A stretch of 10,331 bases of DNA from Campylobacterales bacterium (GTDB lineage Bacteria > Campylobacterota > Campylobacteria > Campylobacterales > Nitratiruptoraceae): the NCBI GenBank assembly GCA_027068245.1, contig JAMOUF010000135.1:1-10331 (forward strand), given 5' to 3'. Position numbers and translations under genes: made by a program. Positions within the stretch are counted from its first letter, which is position 1. Each line of letters starts with the position of its first letter. The notes beneath the pieces are model-generated. The model saw nothing but the letters and a program-made list of their open reading frames with translations. It was not told where the DNA came from and did not search any database. This document shows positions 4,332-10,331 of this stretch, piece by piece.

Positions 4332-6878
4332 CCTGGAGCAGGCACTTTTTGCGTGGTGGTCCATAATACAGCGCAGACATCCATAGTCGTCGTCGTAGGG
4401 TTCGGTCCCTTTACCCTCGTTCTCTCTAAGACATGGTTCGCCATAATCGCTTACACAGGGACTGTTGGGAAAGACTTTGAGAAATTTTCTCTTTCTAAAA
4501 TATACGCATGCCGGCACGCCTTTTATCTTCTTCTCCATACTGGAGACCTTGCAGCGGATATTCGCGTGGACTATCGCCTCGTCCCAGTCCACGTACCTTA
4601 TGCGGAACAGCGTGTTTTTGTTTATGTTCTTGAGTATAAGCGGGTTTGCGGACTCTACCGGATAGAGATACTGGGCCAGCGTGCTGTTGGAGAACTTGGC
4701 CAGGTTCACGAACTCTATCTTTCTTGTCTGTTCGCAGCTCTCGTTTGTCTCCACGGTTTCGAGCTGAACGTAGTTGGTTATGTCCGCCAGGGTAACTTTG
4801 TCCTCTTTTAGATGTATCAGTTTCATATCGAATGGAGTGTCCACCACTTTGGTATAGATTTTGTTGACCGGGTCATCCTGGCTCAGCGGGTCCTTGTTGT
4901 CTACTATGGTGGAGGTGGGCTCTATGATGTTGTAATAAGAGGGCTTTGGCAGAGTGATGGTGGAGTTGGTCTCCATCGGCATACATTCCGGAATTGGAAT
5001 GGCTTTGTCTATGTCTATACCGATGTTCGCTATTTGAAAAGTGGCCTGAAACTTCAGTCTCTGTTTCAAATCAAAACTTATACTGCTCTCGTTTGTCTCG
5101 TTGTATTGGAATTTCACCAGCAGATTGGCGAAAGAGACCTTGTCCGGGTCCACGTCACTGTTCTCCACCGGCGGAAACGTTCCTCCGGTGGTGCTGTCCG
5201 CCCCTATACCGACCCGCAGCCTGGTTACGTTGGTGTCACTCAAAAATTCGCCCTCGTCATCACCCTCCGCGTCCGTTATATATTTCCAGTCCGCGTACGG
5301 GTTTTTCAAGTAGGTGGTTCTTGGAAGATAGGCGGTATCGTTGTAGTCTATATATATGACGACCTTCTCGGCCTCTTCTATGTTGTCTTCCGAGTCCTCT
5401 TTCATATTGGCGAACATGAAAGAGATGTTGTATTCATTTTTCAAATCTATGTTTTTTATGAACTTTCCATTTTCGAAATAGACCTCTCCGTCAATCGCGT
5501 CGGCGATTTTGTCGATATAGTAGCAGACTCTTGGTTTATAAAGGTCGGTGGCGAAGGCTATGATACTTATAAAAATTCCGTCCGGATAGGAGTGGACCTT
5601 GATTTTTGCCGTATAATCCTCTGCATCCGGGTCCGAATCTCTTAGTTTTTCCATTGGCGCGCTGGAATCGAAAATATCTATATCTATACCGTTGTTATTC
5701 TCCAGTTTCGGAGAGCGTGAGATGTTATCGCTTAGATAGGAGTCGAAAATATTGTCTGCGTCGGCATTGGGTTCGGTAAGCAGTTCGTCGTTGAGCTCGA
5801 TATAGTCGCCGGTTAGGGATTTTTCTCCTTCTGCGGTGAATATGGCCAGTAGACTCTTTATCTCACCGTTTCGCGGAAGAACAAGATGCTCTATCTCCAG
5901 CTCCATATCGTGTACTTCGCTTTTTGGTAGTGATTTGAATCCTGAAAAAATGGAGACGTTTTTCAGTTTGGACTCGGAGTTGTCGTCATAGCTTTCGTAG
6001 ATGACCACCAGGGTCCATGCGCCGTAATCCCCGAGTCTGGCTTCCTGTCCCCAGGATGAGGTCAGATTCGAGATGGTTATGGGGATGCCGTTTTGTTTCG
6101 CTTCATCCAGATGTTCGTTAAGTTTAGCTATCTGCTCCTCGCTCAATACTTTGTAGGCGCTGTATTTCACCCCCTTTCTCTTTTCATATTCATCCAAATC
6201 ATCGGAACACCAATCTCCGGGTATGTTACAAAAGTACCTTGTATCACCCTTATAATAGAGTTTGTCGGCAGAGACGTCGAAAACGGTATCGTCGATTTTC
6301 AGGTTCACCTGATTGGCGGAGGTTTTCATTATCCCGTCACTCTCGTTATCCGGAAGGTCGTTTGATATCTCGTAGTAGTAGCTGTCGTCACCGGCCCGCC
6401 AGTAGTGGAACAGGACTTTTCTGCTTCCGTCTATTTCTGTTACGTCGAAACTGCCGTAGTAGTAATAGTCATATCCCTCGTCATCCGTTTTACTGGTATT
6501 GCTCTGTTGGTAGGTGTAGTTGTTTATGTGGCCCTGCCATACCAGCGTGGCCCAGATGATTTTTCGAGTGTTGGTGGGAACCTGCAGGTACGCGGTGGAT
6601 GACCTGTCCGGATATATGAACCTGGTCATATATTTGTTGTCGTAATATTTGGTATTGTCCTTGTCGGCTATTTCACAGTTGTTTATATCGTTTTTGTCGG
6701 TTATTCTTTTACATTTCGTAACCGCTTCCACCGTATTTCCTATCATGGTGAAGTTACCTATGATGTTTCTGGTGGATTCTGGGTTGAGTATCTCGAACTC
6801 CTGATAGTCGCCTATGTACTCGGTGGCCAGAGCCGGAAGTAAAACCGTCAGAAAAATCATTATCGTTTTTTTATACAT
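2730..6878 (-). CDS. Giant secreted MshQ-like candidate pilus-tip adhesin
   Basis: This encodes 1382 residues. Residues 1-18 are a Sec signal peptide with a likely cut after ALA. Residues 38-115 and about 275-345 contain GNFTMIGNT, SSTAYLQVP, IIWATLVWQG, and YGAWTLVVIYE followed by SIFSGF; this series resembles an N-terminal domain found in large bacterial surface proteins of the DUF11/DUF3344 kind. A mixed, Asp/Asn-rich region follows, then a cysteine-rich segment (776-847). The last part (850-1382) resembles the DUF6701 region of MshQ, with NFAIRPYGF, a FYYGRLHIPTQKIEY element near 1217 and the closing FTRPGGWLGRGKDF. No transmembrane anchor, LPXTG or autotransporter barrel is visible. ATG at 6878 is preceded by AAGG (6890-6887) 8 nt upstream and lies 12 nt after proC. 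Overlap with three prepilin genes suggests export to the filament tip, as for PilY1 or MshQ. Nineteen extended N-glycosylation sequons are present. Role is inferred; family assignment is from remembered motifs. Confidence 0.7.
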   Translation of the reverse strand: MYKKTIMIFLTVLLPALATEYIGDYQEFEILNPESTRNIIGNFTMIGNTVEAVTKCKRITDKNDINNCEIADKDNTKYYDNKYMTRFIYPDRSSTAYLQVPTNTRKIIWATLVWQGHINNYTYQQSNTSKTDDEGYDYYYYGSFDVTEIDGSRKVLFHYWRAGDDSYYYEISNDLPDNESDGIMKTSANQVNLKIDDTVFDVSADKLYYKGDTRYFCNIPGDWCSDDLDEYEKRKGVKYSAYKVLSEEQIAKLNEHLDEAKQNGIPITISNLTSSWGQEARLGDYGAWTLVVIYESYDDNSESKLKNVSIFSGFKSLPKSEVHDMELEIEHLVLPRNGEIKSLLAIFTAEGEKSLTGDYIELNDELLTEPNADADNIFDSYLSDNISRSPKLENNNGIDIDIFDSSAPMEKLRDSDPDAEDYTAKIKVHSYPDGIFISIIAFATDLYKPRVCYYIDKIADAIDGEVYFENGKFIKNIDLKNEYNISFMFANMKEDSEDNIEEAEKVVIYIDYNDTAYLPRTTYLKNPYADWKYITDAEGDDEGEFLSDTNVTRLRVGIGADSTTGGTFPPVENSDVDPDKVSFANLLVKFQYNETNESSISFDLKQRLKFQATFQIANIGIDIDKAIPIPECMPMETNSTITLPKPSYYNIIEPTSTIVDNKDPLSQDDPVNKIYTKVVDTPFDMKLIHLKEDKVTLADITNYVQLETVETNESCEQTRKIEFVNLAKFSNSTLAQYLYPVESANPLILKNINKNTLFRIRYVDWDEAIVHANIRCKVSSMEKKIKGVPACVYFRKRKFLKVFPNSPCVSDYGEPCLRENEGKGTEPYDDDYGCLRCIMDHHAKSACSRDNFAIRPYGFVLFSDNYLKRSGEDINITIKAVNENNFSLSTGDMFTVKSLKDYNESLSSLNINASIYAPTPSEVYQMNKDVYGIEDYNASRVAHCPNNGTLTPTLSSFADGELNTTMQYSESGIIEMNVSEKPGHEYALVDVNDTPDSQRYIKPATFITDKDDIGQRNLMIFIPYQFTTQAVHGTSTGSNWLYMSNEVRNANIMGNTPQMATFVKYHIIAQNKSGATLQNYTRTCFPDTDETNAPRRNGLKLNSTFDLFLDLKFDIDKNCSMSFYTEDNTSTPIWTLTTQFEADKERNNSVQEWISPLNFETGIGEAVVHFNIDRNRSKPINPTKITLLEINTSTSWMDNTGATKIFNGVTPNAVYNFYYGRLHIPTQKIEYKDDREGVINTFYEIYMNDGGTDYASIKGKTSIDDIYWYQNLGHTGLDGNITTPDNTIIDDNGRIQLRQKFPVANAKQKIKLRYLDITYPYANTIALDTQSWLLFDKFDPTVSKVFGRVVFTRPGGWLGRGKDFSSDDEFSPSKHENTKIIW
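4338..4553 (-). other. Cysteine-rich segment of the giant
   Basis: Residues 776-847 hold seven cysteines (776, 791, 808, 816, 834, 837, 847), including a CLRC pair just before His841-His842. The rest of the 1382-residue chain has few cysteines (for example 56, 68, 217, 224, 452, 631, 632-715 region, 944, 1084, 1119). The segment lies at the boundary between the middle region and the MshQ-like C-terminal part, directly before NFAIRPYGF. It could be a disulphide-stabilised hinge or a metal site; the sequence does not decide between them. The odd number means at least one cysteine is free or pairs outside the segment. Confidence 0.55.
5844..6767 (-). other. N-terminal surface-protein domain of the giant
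   Basis: This covers residues 38-345. The pattern is Gly-x-Phe-x-x-Ile-Gly-Asn-Thr, then a Ser-Ser/Thr-Ala-x-Leu-x-Val-Pro strand, then Ile-x-Trp-Ala-x-Leu-x-Trp-x-Gly, and finally an Ala-Trp-Thr-Leu-Val-Val-Ile-Tyr-Glu strand leading into a Phe-Ser-Gly-Phe turn. The same order occurs at the start of many large secreted proteins that carry DUF11 or similar repeats, where the region reads GDxxxIGNT, SSAxLxLPxGA, AxLYWxG and AWxLVVVYE. I infer a beta-rich extracellular domain. A long insertion (about 120-275) is Tyr- and Asp-rich. None of its N-x-S/T sites is an extended sequon, in contrast to the rest of the protein. Confidence 0.5.
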
Positions 6879-6890
6879 CCACTATACCTT

Positions 6891-7628
6891 TTATTGTTTT
6901 TTCGCTCTTTTAAAAGCCTCCGCAACCGCCTCCATAAAGGCGCTTCTGACACCGTTTCTCTCCAAGGCCCCATATCCGGCCGCAGTGGTTCCGGCAGGGC
7001 TCATAACTCTGTCTTTTATAAGGCTTGGGGTATTATCGGCTATGGCGGCGTAACTTTTGAAAAGGCCTTCCGTTATCTGGTAAGCCTCATCCCTTTTCAG
7101 GCCGCAGGCTACGCCCCCATCGGCAAAAGCTTCGGCTACGAGCGCCAAAAAGGCAGGCCCGCTTCCGGCGATAGCCGTGGCGATATCCAGTTTTTCCTCG
7201 CTCTCCAGCCACAGGGTTTGGCCTATCTTGTTAAAAATCTCTTCCGCCTCCTCTTTGGCCTGGATGTCCCCCGTCAAAGCTGTCATGGAGGCTTTTTTGG
7301 CCGCAGCTATGTTTGGCATTGCCCTTACGTAGTTTTGGGCGTCTATAACTTTAAGCTCTTTGATATTTATACCAGCCAGAATGGAGATCAGAGTTTTTGC
7401 CCGGCCCCTGATCTCCTTTGCCACATCTTCCAGAGCATGGGGCTTTACCGCCAAAATCACGGTTTTATCCTCTATATCATAGTCTTTCAGCTCTTTTACA
7501 TCCACGCCGTATCTGTTTTTTATATCTTCAAGTTTTTTCCCATCTCTGCCCACAACCTGGACGCCATCTCTTCCAAGCCCCTCGATGATGGCCCTTGCCA
7601 TCTCCCCGTAACCGATTATTGTCGTCAA
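6891..7628 (-). CDS. proC: Pyrroline-5-carboxylate reductase
   Basis: This 245-residue cytoplasmic enzyme reduces 1-pyrroline-5-carboxylate to L-proline with NAD(P)H, the last step of proline synthesis. The Rossmann nucleotide-binding turn is GYGEMA (6-11), followed by AVKPH (60-64), RAMPNIAA (102-109), AIAGSGPAFLAL (152-163), DGGVACGL (170-177) and the family signature VMSPAGTTAAGYGALERNG (208-226). The length is slightly below the usual 260-280, as in other Campylobacterota. The start is TTG at 7628: it gives the expected N-terminus (Ile-Ile-Gly-Tyr-Gly) and has AAGG (7639-7636) 7 nt upstream, while no ATG fits. It is the first gene of the minus-strand block and the giant gene begins 12 nt after its stop, so the pilus-like genes are probably transcribed from the proC promoter. 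Confidence 0.95.
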   Translation of the reverse strand: MTTIIGYGEMARAIIEGLGRDGVQVVGRDGKKLEDIKNRYGVDVKELKDYDIEDKTVILAVKPHALEDVAKEIRGRAKTLISILAGINIKELKVIDAQNYVRAMPNIAAAKKASMTALTGDIQAKEEAEEIFNKIGQTLWLESEEKLDIATAIAGSGPAFLALVAEAFADGGVACGLKRDEAYQITEGLFKSYAAIADNTPSLIKDRVMSPAGTTAAGYGALERNGVRSAFMEAVAEAFKRAKKQ

Positions 7629-7647
7629 TACGCCACCTTGATTATTT

Positions 7648-7653
7648 AGTATA
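7648..7653 (-). promoter_or_regulatory. Candidate proC operon promoter (-10)
   Basis: On the minus strand TATACT (7653-7648) sits about 20 nt upstream of the proC TTG start, in an AT-rich stretch with TAAGT just before it. A -10 here would start transcription near 7641 and leave a leader of about 13 nt that still contains the AAGG ribosome site. No convincing -35 is seen. It is the only place upstream of proC where a promoter can fit before the divergent bamD gene, so it may drive proC, the giant gene and the prepilins. Confidence 0.45.
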
Positions 7654-7661
7654 ACTTATTT

Positions 7662-7670
7662 TGCTATAAT
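7662..7670 (+). promoter_or_regulatory. bamD-lon promoter (perfect extended -10)
   Basis: TGC directly followed by TATAAT (7665-7670) is a perfect extended -10, with a T-rich run just upstream (TTATTT at 7656-7661) as in Campylobacterota sigma-70 promoters. The expected transcription start is near 7677, giving a leader of about 15 nt before the bamD ATG at 7693. It is the only visible promoter for bamD and lon. Only 11 bp separate it from the opposing proC -10 box. No operator-like palindrome and no CIRCE or HrcA-type heat-shock element is present, so heat control of lon from this site is not indicated. Confidence 0.7.
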
Positions 7671-7692
7671 AATTCTTAAAAAAAGAGAAGGT

Positions 7693-8331
7693 ATGAAAAT
7701 TAGGTTAACTTTATTTCTGGCAATTACTCTGTTTTTTATCGGATGTTCTAATAAATCAAAAGTAGAATACAACAAACCCGCCATATACTGGTATAACAAG
7801 ATAGTCTACTACATCAGCACTAACAACCTGGAGAAGGCTGACGACTACTACGCTTCGCTCCAAAGCGAACATTTTGGCTCTCCTTTGCTGAAAGAGGCTG
7901 TTTTGATGTTGGCGATAGCCCATATGGACGAGGAGGAGTATCTGCTGGCGAACTACTATCTGGATGAGTATATCAAAAGGTTCGCCGATGAGAGGGATAT
8001 AGAGTTTGCCAAATTTTTGAAGATAAAATCCTCCTATCTGGCCTTCAAAAACATCAACAGGGATCAAAAACTTCTCAGTGAAACCATCGAGAAGGCGATA
8101 GAGTATAAAAAGGAGTATCCAAACAGTGAGTTTGTATATATGGTGGATACCATTCTTACCAAACTCTATATGGCCCAGTATGTGCTAAACGAGGAGGTGG
8201 CCGCCCTTTACGAGAGGCGAGGCAAGGAGAAGGCGGCCAGGATATATAAAGAGAAAAACGAAAAGATACCGTTTAAAAAAGAGCAGATAGATGTTCCTAC
8301 AAACTGGTACGAGTATCTAATAAACTGGTAG
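7693..8331 (+). CDS. bamD: Outer membrane assembly lipoprotein BamD
   Basis: This is a 212-residue lipoprotein. Residues 1-17 are a signal peptide with a lipobox ending Phe-Ile-Gly before Cys18; Phe at -3 is less usual than Leu. The mature part is helical with TPR-like pairs at about 30-60, 66-98, 103-141 and 147-187, for example EAVLMLAIAHMDEEEYLLANYYLDEYIKRF. BamD is the essential lipoprotein partner of BamA and recognises and folds beta-barrel proteins at the inner face of the outer membrane. It is shorter than the E. coli protein (about 245), mainly at the C-terminus. ATG at 7693 starts a good signal peptide; AGAAGG lies only 1 nt upstream, so the purine run AAAGAGA slightly further up may serve as ribosome site. 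The place before lon is that seen in Campylobacter, which supports the BamD call over a general TPR lipoprotein. Confidence 0.85.
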   Translation: MKIRLTLFLAITLFFIGCSNKSKVEYNKPAIYWYNKIVYYISTNNLEKADDYYASLQSEHFGSPLLKEAVLMLAIAHMDEEEYLLANYYLDEYIKRFADERDIEFAKFLKIKSSYLAFKNINRDQKLLSETIEKAIEYKKEYPNSEFVYMVDTILTKLYMAQYVLNEEVAALYERRGKEKAARIYKEKNEKIPFKKEQIDVPTNWYEYLINW

Positions 8332-8334
8332 GAG
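8330..8334 (+). promoter_or_regulatory. lon ribosome binding site overlapping bamD stop
   Basis: AGGAG overlaps the TAG stop of bamD (8329-8331) and stands 5 nt before the lon ATG at 8340. The two genes are 8 nt apart with no promoter between them, so lon is translated from the bamD transcript. The site also fixes the lon start. Confidence 0.8.
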
Positions 8335-8339
8335 ATATT

Positions 8340-10331
8340 ATGAAACTTAGTGATTACAGTGCTTTTCCGGCACAACTGCCGATAGTCGTTGTAGATGAGA
8401 TGTTTTTATACCCATTTATGATATCGCCCATATTTATAAGCGACGAGGAGAATATCGCCGCAGCGAACAAGGCTTTGAAAGAGAACAGTCTGATATTGGT
8501 TGTCTCCTCAAAAGAGGGGCATGAGGGCAAAAGAGGGTTTGAGGATATTTACGACGCCGGAGTCATAGGCTCGGTTATGAGAAAGGTGAACCTGCCTGAT
8601 GGACGGGTAAAACTCCTCTTTCAGGGTCTTGCCAGAGGGAAGATTTTGCAAAAGGTTTCCGAAAAACCGCTGGTAGGCCTGGTGGATGTGATAGAGTCCA
8701 AACCTTTCAACGAGATAAAGGTCAACGCGATTTTGGAGGTGTTAAGAGAGAAACTCCAGATGCTTGCCAGTGTGAGTGGAACTTTTCCACAGGATCTGCT
8801 AAAGACCATAGAGGAGAACCATGAGCCAAACCGTATAGCCGATATCGTAAGCTCACTTTTGAAACTTAAAAAGGAGCGGGCATATGAGATGTTCGTGGAA
8901 GAGGACGTGGAAAAGAGGCTTATGCTTCTTATCGACGCCATTACCGAGGAGATAGAGCAGAGCAAGCTGCAAAAAGAGATAAAAAACAAGGTAAGCTCGA
9001 AACTGGAGCAGGCCAATAAAGAGTATTTTCTAAAAGAGCAGCTAAAACAGATACAAAAGGAGCTTGGGGTAGATACCCAAAGAGAAGAGGAGATTGAGGA
9101 GTACCGCAAAAAGCTGGAGCGACTAAAACCCCATCTGACGGAAGAGGCTTATAAAGAGATAAAAAAACAGATAGACAGATATGCCAGGATGCATCCGGAC
9201 AGCGCCGAGGCGGTGGTGATACAGACATATCTGGACTGGGTTTTGGAGATACCCTTTGGGAAATACTCAAAAAAGAAACTTGACATCCAGGATGTAAAAG
9301 CCCAGCTGGATAAAGACCACTACGGCCTTGAAAAGCCCAAAGAGCGGATTTTGGAGTATTTTGCCGTAAAGGAGCTGATGGAGCTAAGAGGCATCAAAAA
9401 AGAGAAGGGTGCCGGGGCGATACTCTGTTTTGCGGGCCCTCCGGGAATCGGCAAGACATCTTTGGCCAACTCCATAGCCAACGCCCTGAAACGGCCTTTG
9501 GTTCGAATCGCACTTGGAGGCCTGGAGGATGTAAGCGAGCTTAGGGGGCACAGAAGAACCTATATAGGCGCGATGCCGGGCAGGATAGTGCAGGGCCTCA
9601 TAGAGGCGAAACGGATGGACCCCGTTATGGTGCTCGACGAGATTGACAAGGTTGGAAGGAGTATGCGGGGCGACCCTACCTCCGTACTTCTGGAGATTTT
9701 GGACCCGGAGCAAAATACGCATTTCAGGGACTACTATCTCAATTTTTCCATAGATTTAAGCAGCGTCATATTTATAGCCACCGCCAACGAGATAGGCTAC
9801 ATTCCGGCCCCTCTTAGGGACAGGATGGAGTTCATCTTTTTAAGTTCCTACACTCCAAGCGAGAAACTGGAGATAGCAAGGCGCTATCTGCTGCCGCAAG
9901 AACTTAGAAAACATGGGCTCAAAAAAAGCGAGCTTACCATATCCAAAGGGGCTCTTGAGGCCATAATAGAAAAATATACGAGAGAGGCCGGGGTTAGAAA
10001 TCTAAGGCGCCGGATAGCCGAGATTGTCAGAAAGGCGGCCAAAGAGCTGCTGGAGCATCCGGAGATTAAAAAGATTTCGGTTACGGTGAAAAACCTGGAC
10101 AAATTCCTTGAAAAGCCGGTATTCGAGATATTGGAGGCCGAGAGCGAGCCCCAGGTGGGAGTGGTGAACGGACTTGCCTGGACAGCTGTGGGAGGCGATG
10201 TGCTTAAAATCGAGTCCATCAAGATAAAGGGCAAAGGTGGCCTCAAACTCACCGGACGGCTGGGAGAGGTGATGAAGGAGTCCGCAAGTATCGCTTACAG
10301 CGTTGTAAAAGTGCTGATAGACAAAGGAGAG
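8340..10331 (+). CDS. lon: ATP-dependent Lon protease, 3' end cut by the window
   Basis: The first 664 codons of a gene whose family is about 780-810 residues long. Lon degrades misfolded and regulatory proteins in the cytoplasm. The N-terminal substrate-binding domain begins LPIVVVDEMFLYPFMISPIF; a coiled-coil stretch (about 190-260) contains ANKEYFLKEQLKQIQKELG, the strongly conserved Lon linker. The AAA+ module has Walker A GPPGIGKT (366-373), Walker B VMVLDE (429-434, Asp433 and Glu434), the LRGHRRTYIGAMPG loop, a sensor TANE (Asn483) and the arginine of PLRDRME (near 493-495). The protease domain starts near 606 with VGVVNGLAW and GGDVLKIES; the catalytic Ser and Lys lie beyond the window. 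No frameshift or stop interrupts the frame. Gly-Ile-Gly in Walker A replaces the more common Gly-Val-Gly, a mild change. It is cotranscribed with bamD. Confidence 0.98.
   Translation, partial: MKLSDYSAFPAQLPIVVVDEMFLYPFMISPIFISDEENIAAANKALKENSLILVVSSKEGHEGKRGFEDIYDAGVIGSVMRKVNLPDGRVKLLFQGLARGKILQKVSEKPLVGLVDVIESKPFNEIKVNAILEVLREKLQMLASVSGTFPQDLLKTIEENHEPNRIADIVSSLLKLKKERAYEMFVEEDVEKRLMLLIDAITEEIEQSKLQKEIKNKVSSKLEQANKEYFLKEQLKQIQKELGVDTQREEEIEEYRKKLERLKPHLTEEAYKEIKKQIDRYARMHPDSAEAVVIQTYLDWVLEIPFGKYSKKKLDIQDVKAQLDKDHYGLEKPKERILEYFAVKELMELRGIKKEKGAGAILCFAGPPGIGKTSLANSIANALKRPLVRIALGGLEDVSELRGHRRTYIGAMPGRIVQGLIEAKRMDPVMVLDEIDKVGRSMRGDPTSVLLEILDPEQNTHFRDYYLNFSIDLSSVIFIATANEIGYIPAPLRDRMEFIFLSSYTPSEKLEIARRYLLPQELRKHGLKKSELTISKGALEAIIEKYTREAGVRNLRRRIAEIVRKAAKELLEHPEIKKISVTVKNLDKFLEKPVFEILEAESEPQVGVVNGLAWTAVGGDVLKIESIKIKGKGGLKLTGRLGEVMKESASIAYSVVKVLIDKGE

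Noticed and set aside
4737..5099. A 15-bp direct repeat (4737-4751 and 5085-5099) within the giant gene
   Set aside because: Both copies encode Glu-Thr-Asn-Glu-Ser, a glycosylation sequon, and no longer repeat surrounds them; chance reuse of the same codons under protein-level selection is enough.
4812..5645. Plus-strand open frame of 277 codons inside the giant gene
   Set aside because: It lies antisense to a frame with a signal peptide and domain motifs, reads as Val/Arg/Tyr-rich low-sense protein without any motif, and has no ribosome site; it is a shadow of the coding strand.
6894..7649. Plus-strand open frame of 251 codons opposite proC
   Set aside because: It runs through the whole length of an unmistakable ProC gene and has no recognisable motif; a complementary-strand artefact.
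8621..9270. Minus-strand open frames inside lon, Ser-rich
   Set aside because: They mirror the Glu/Lys-rich coiled-coil codons of Lon, which read as Ser/Phe/Leu on the other strand; Lon itself is certain there.

Overview
The window reads as chromosomal DNA from a Campylobacterota (former Epsilonproteobacteria) bacterium. The evidence is the proC / bamD / lon neighbourhood typical of that phylum, extended -10 promoters of the TGnTATAAT kind, a short lipoprotein-type BamD, prepilins of the KRAFTLIEL style, and many secreted proteins carrying the bacterial N-glycosylation sequon D/E-x-N-x-S/T. Base composition is moderate, unlike the very AT-rich Campylobacter or Nautilia. The genus cannot be fixed from the sequence.

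Layout. 1-222 (+) is the 3' end of recG. It converges on, and overlaps by 15 bp, hpf (208-750, -), a long-form ribosome hibernation factor. A tight minus-strand block follows, read from right to left: proC (7628-6891), a 1382-residue secreted protein (6878-2730), then three type IV prepilin-like genes (2736-2089, 2092-1232, 1235-801). The giant gene starts 12 nt after proC, and the later genes overlap by 7, 4 and 4 nt, so the block looks like one translationally coupled operon. hpf lies downstream on the same strand and has its own candidate promoter. On the other side of a 64-bp divergent promoter region, bamD (7693-8331, +) and lon (8340 to the window end, +, incomplete) form a second operon. 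No gap exceeds about 65 bp, and no RNA gene, mobile element, CRISPR array or convincing terminator was seen.

How the genes work together. The three prepilin-like proteins resemble the PilV/MshD, PilW/MshO and PilX/MshP minor pilins. The giant protein has a signal peptide, an N-terminal domain of a bacterial surface-protein type, a cysteine-rich middle and a C-terminal region resembling MshQ (DUF6701). Together they look like the tip or priming complex of a type IV pilus or related secretion/DNA-uptake filament, with the giant as candidate tip adhesin. The major pilin, ATPases, secretin and prepilin peptidase are not here.

The strongest unexplained signal is glycosylation. Of 49 N-x-S/T sites in the four operon proteins, 30 carry D/E at -2, although D+E make up about 15% of residues in the giant. 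In the giant the extended sites occur only from residue 484 to 1280. The cytoplasmic and lipoprotein neighbours have none. This predicts a heavily PglB-glycosylated pilus tip complex.
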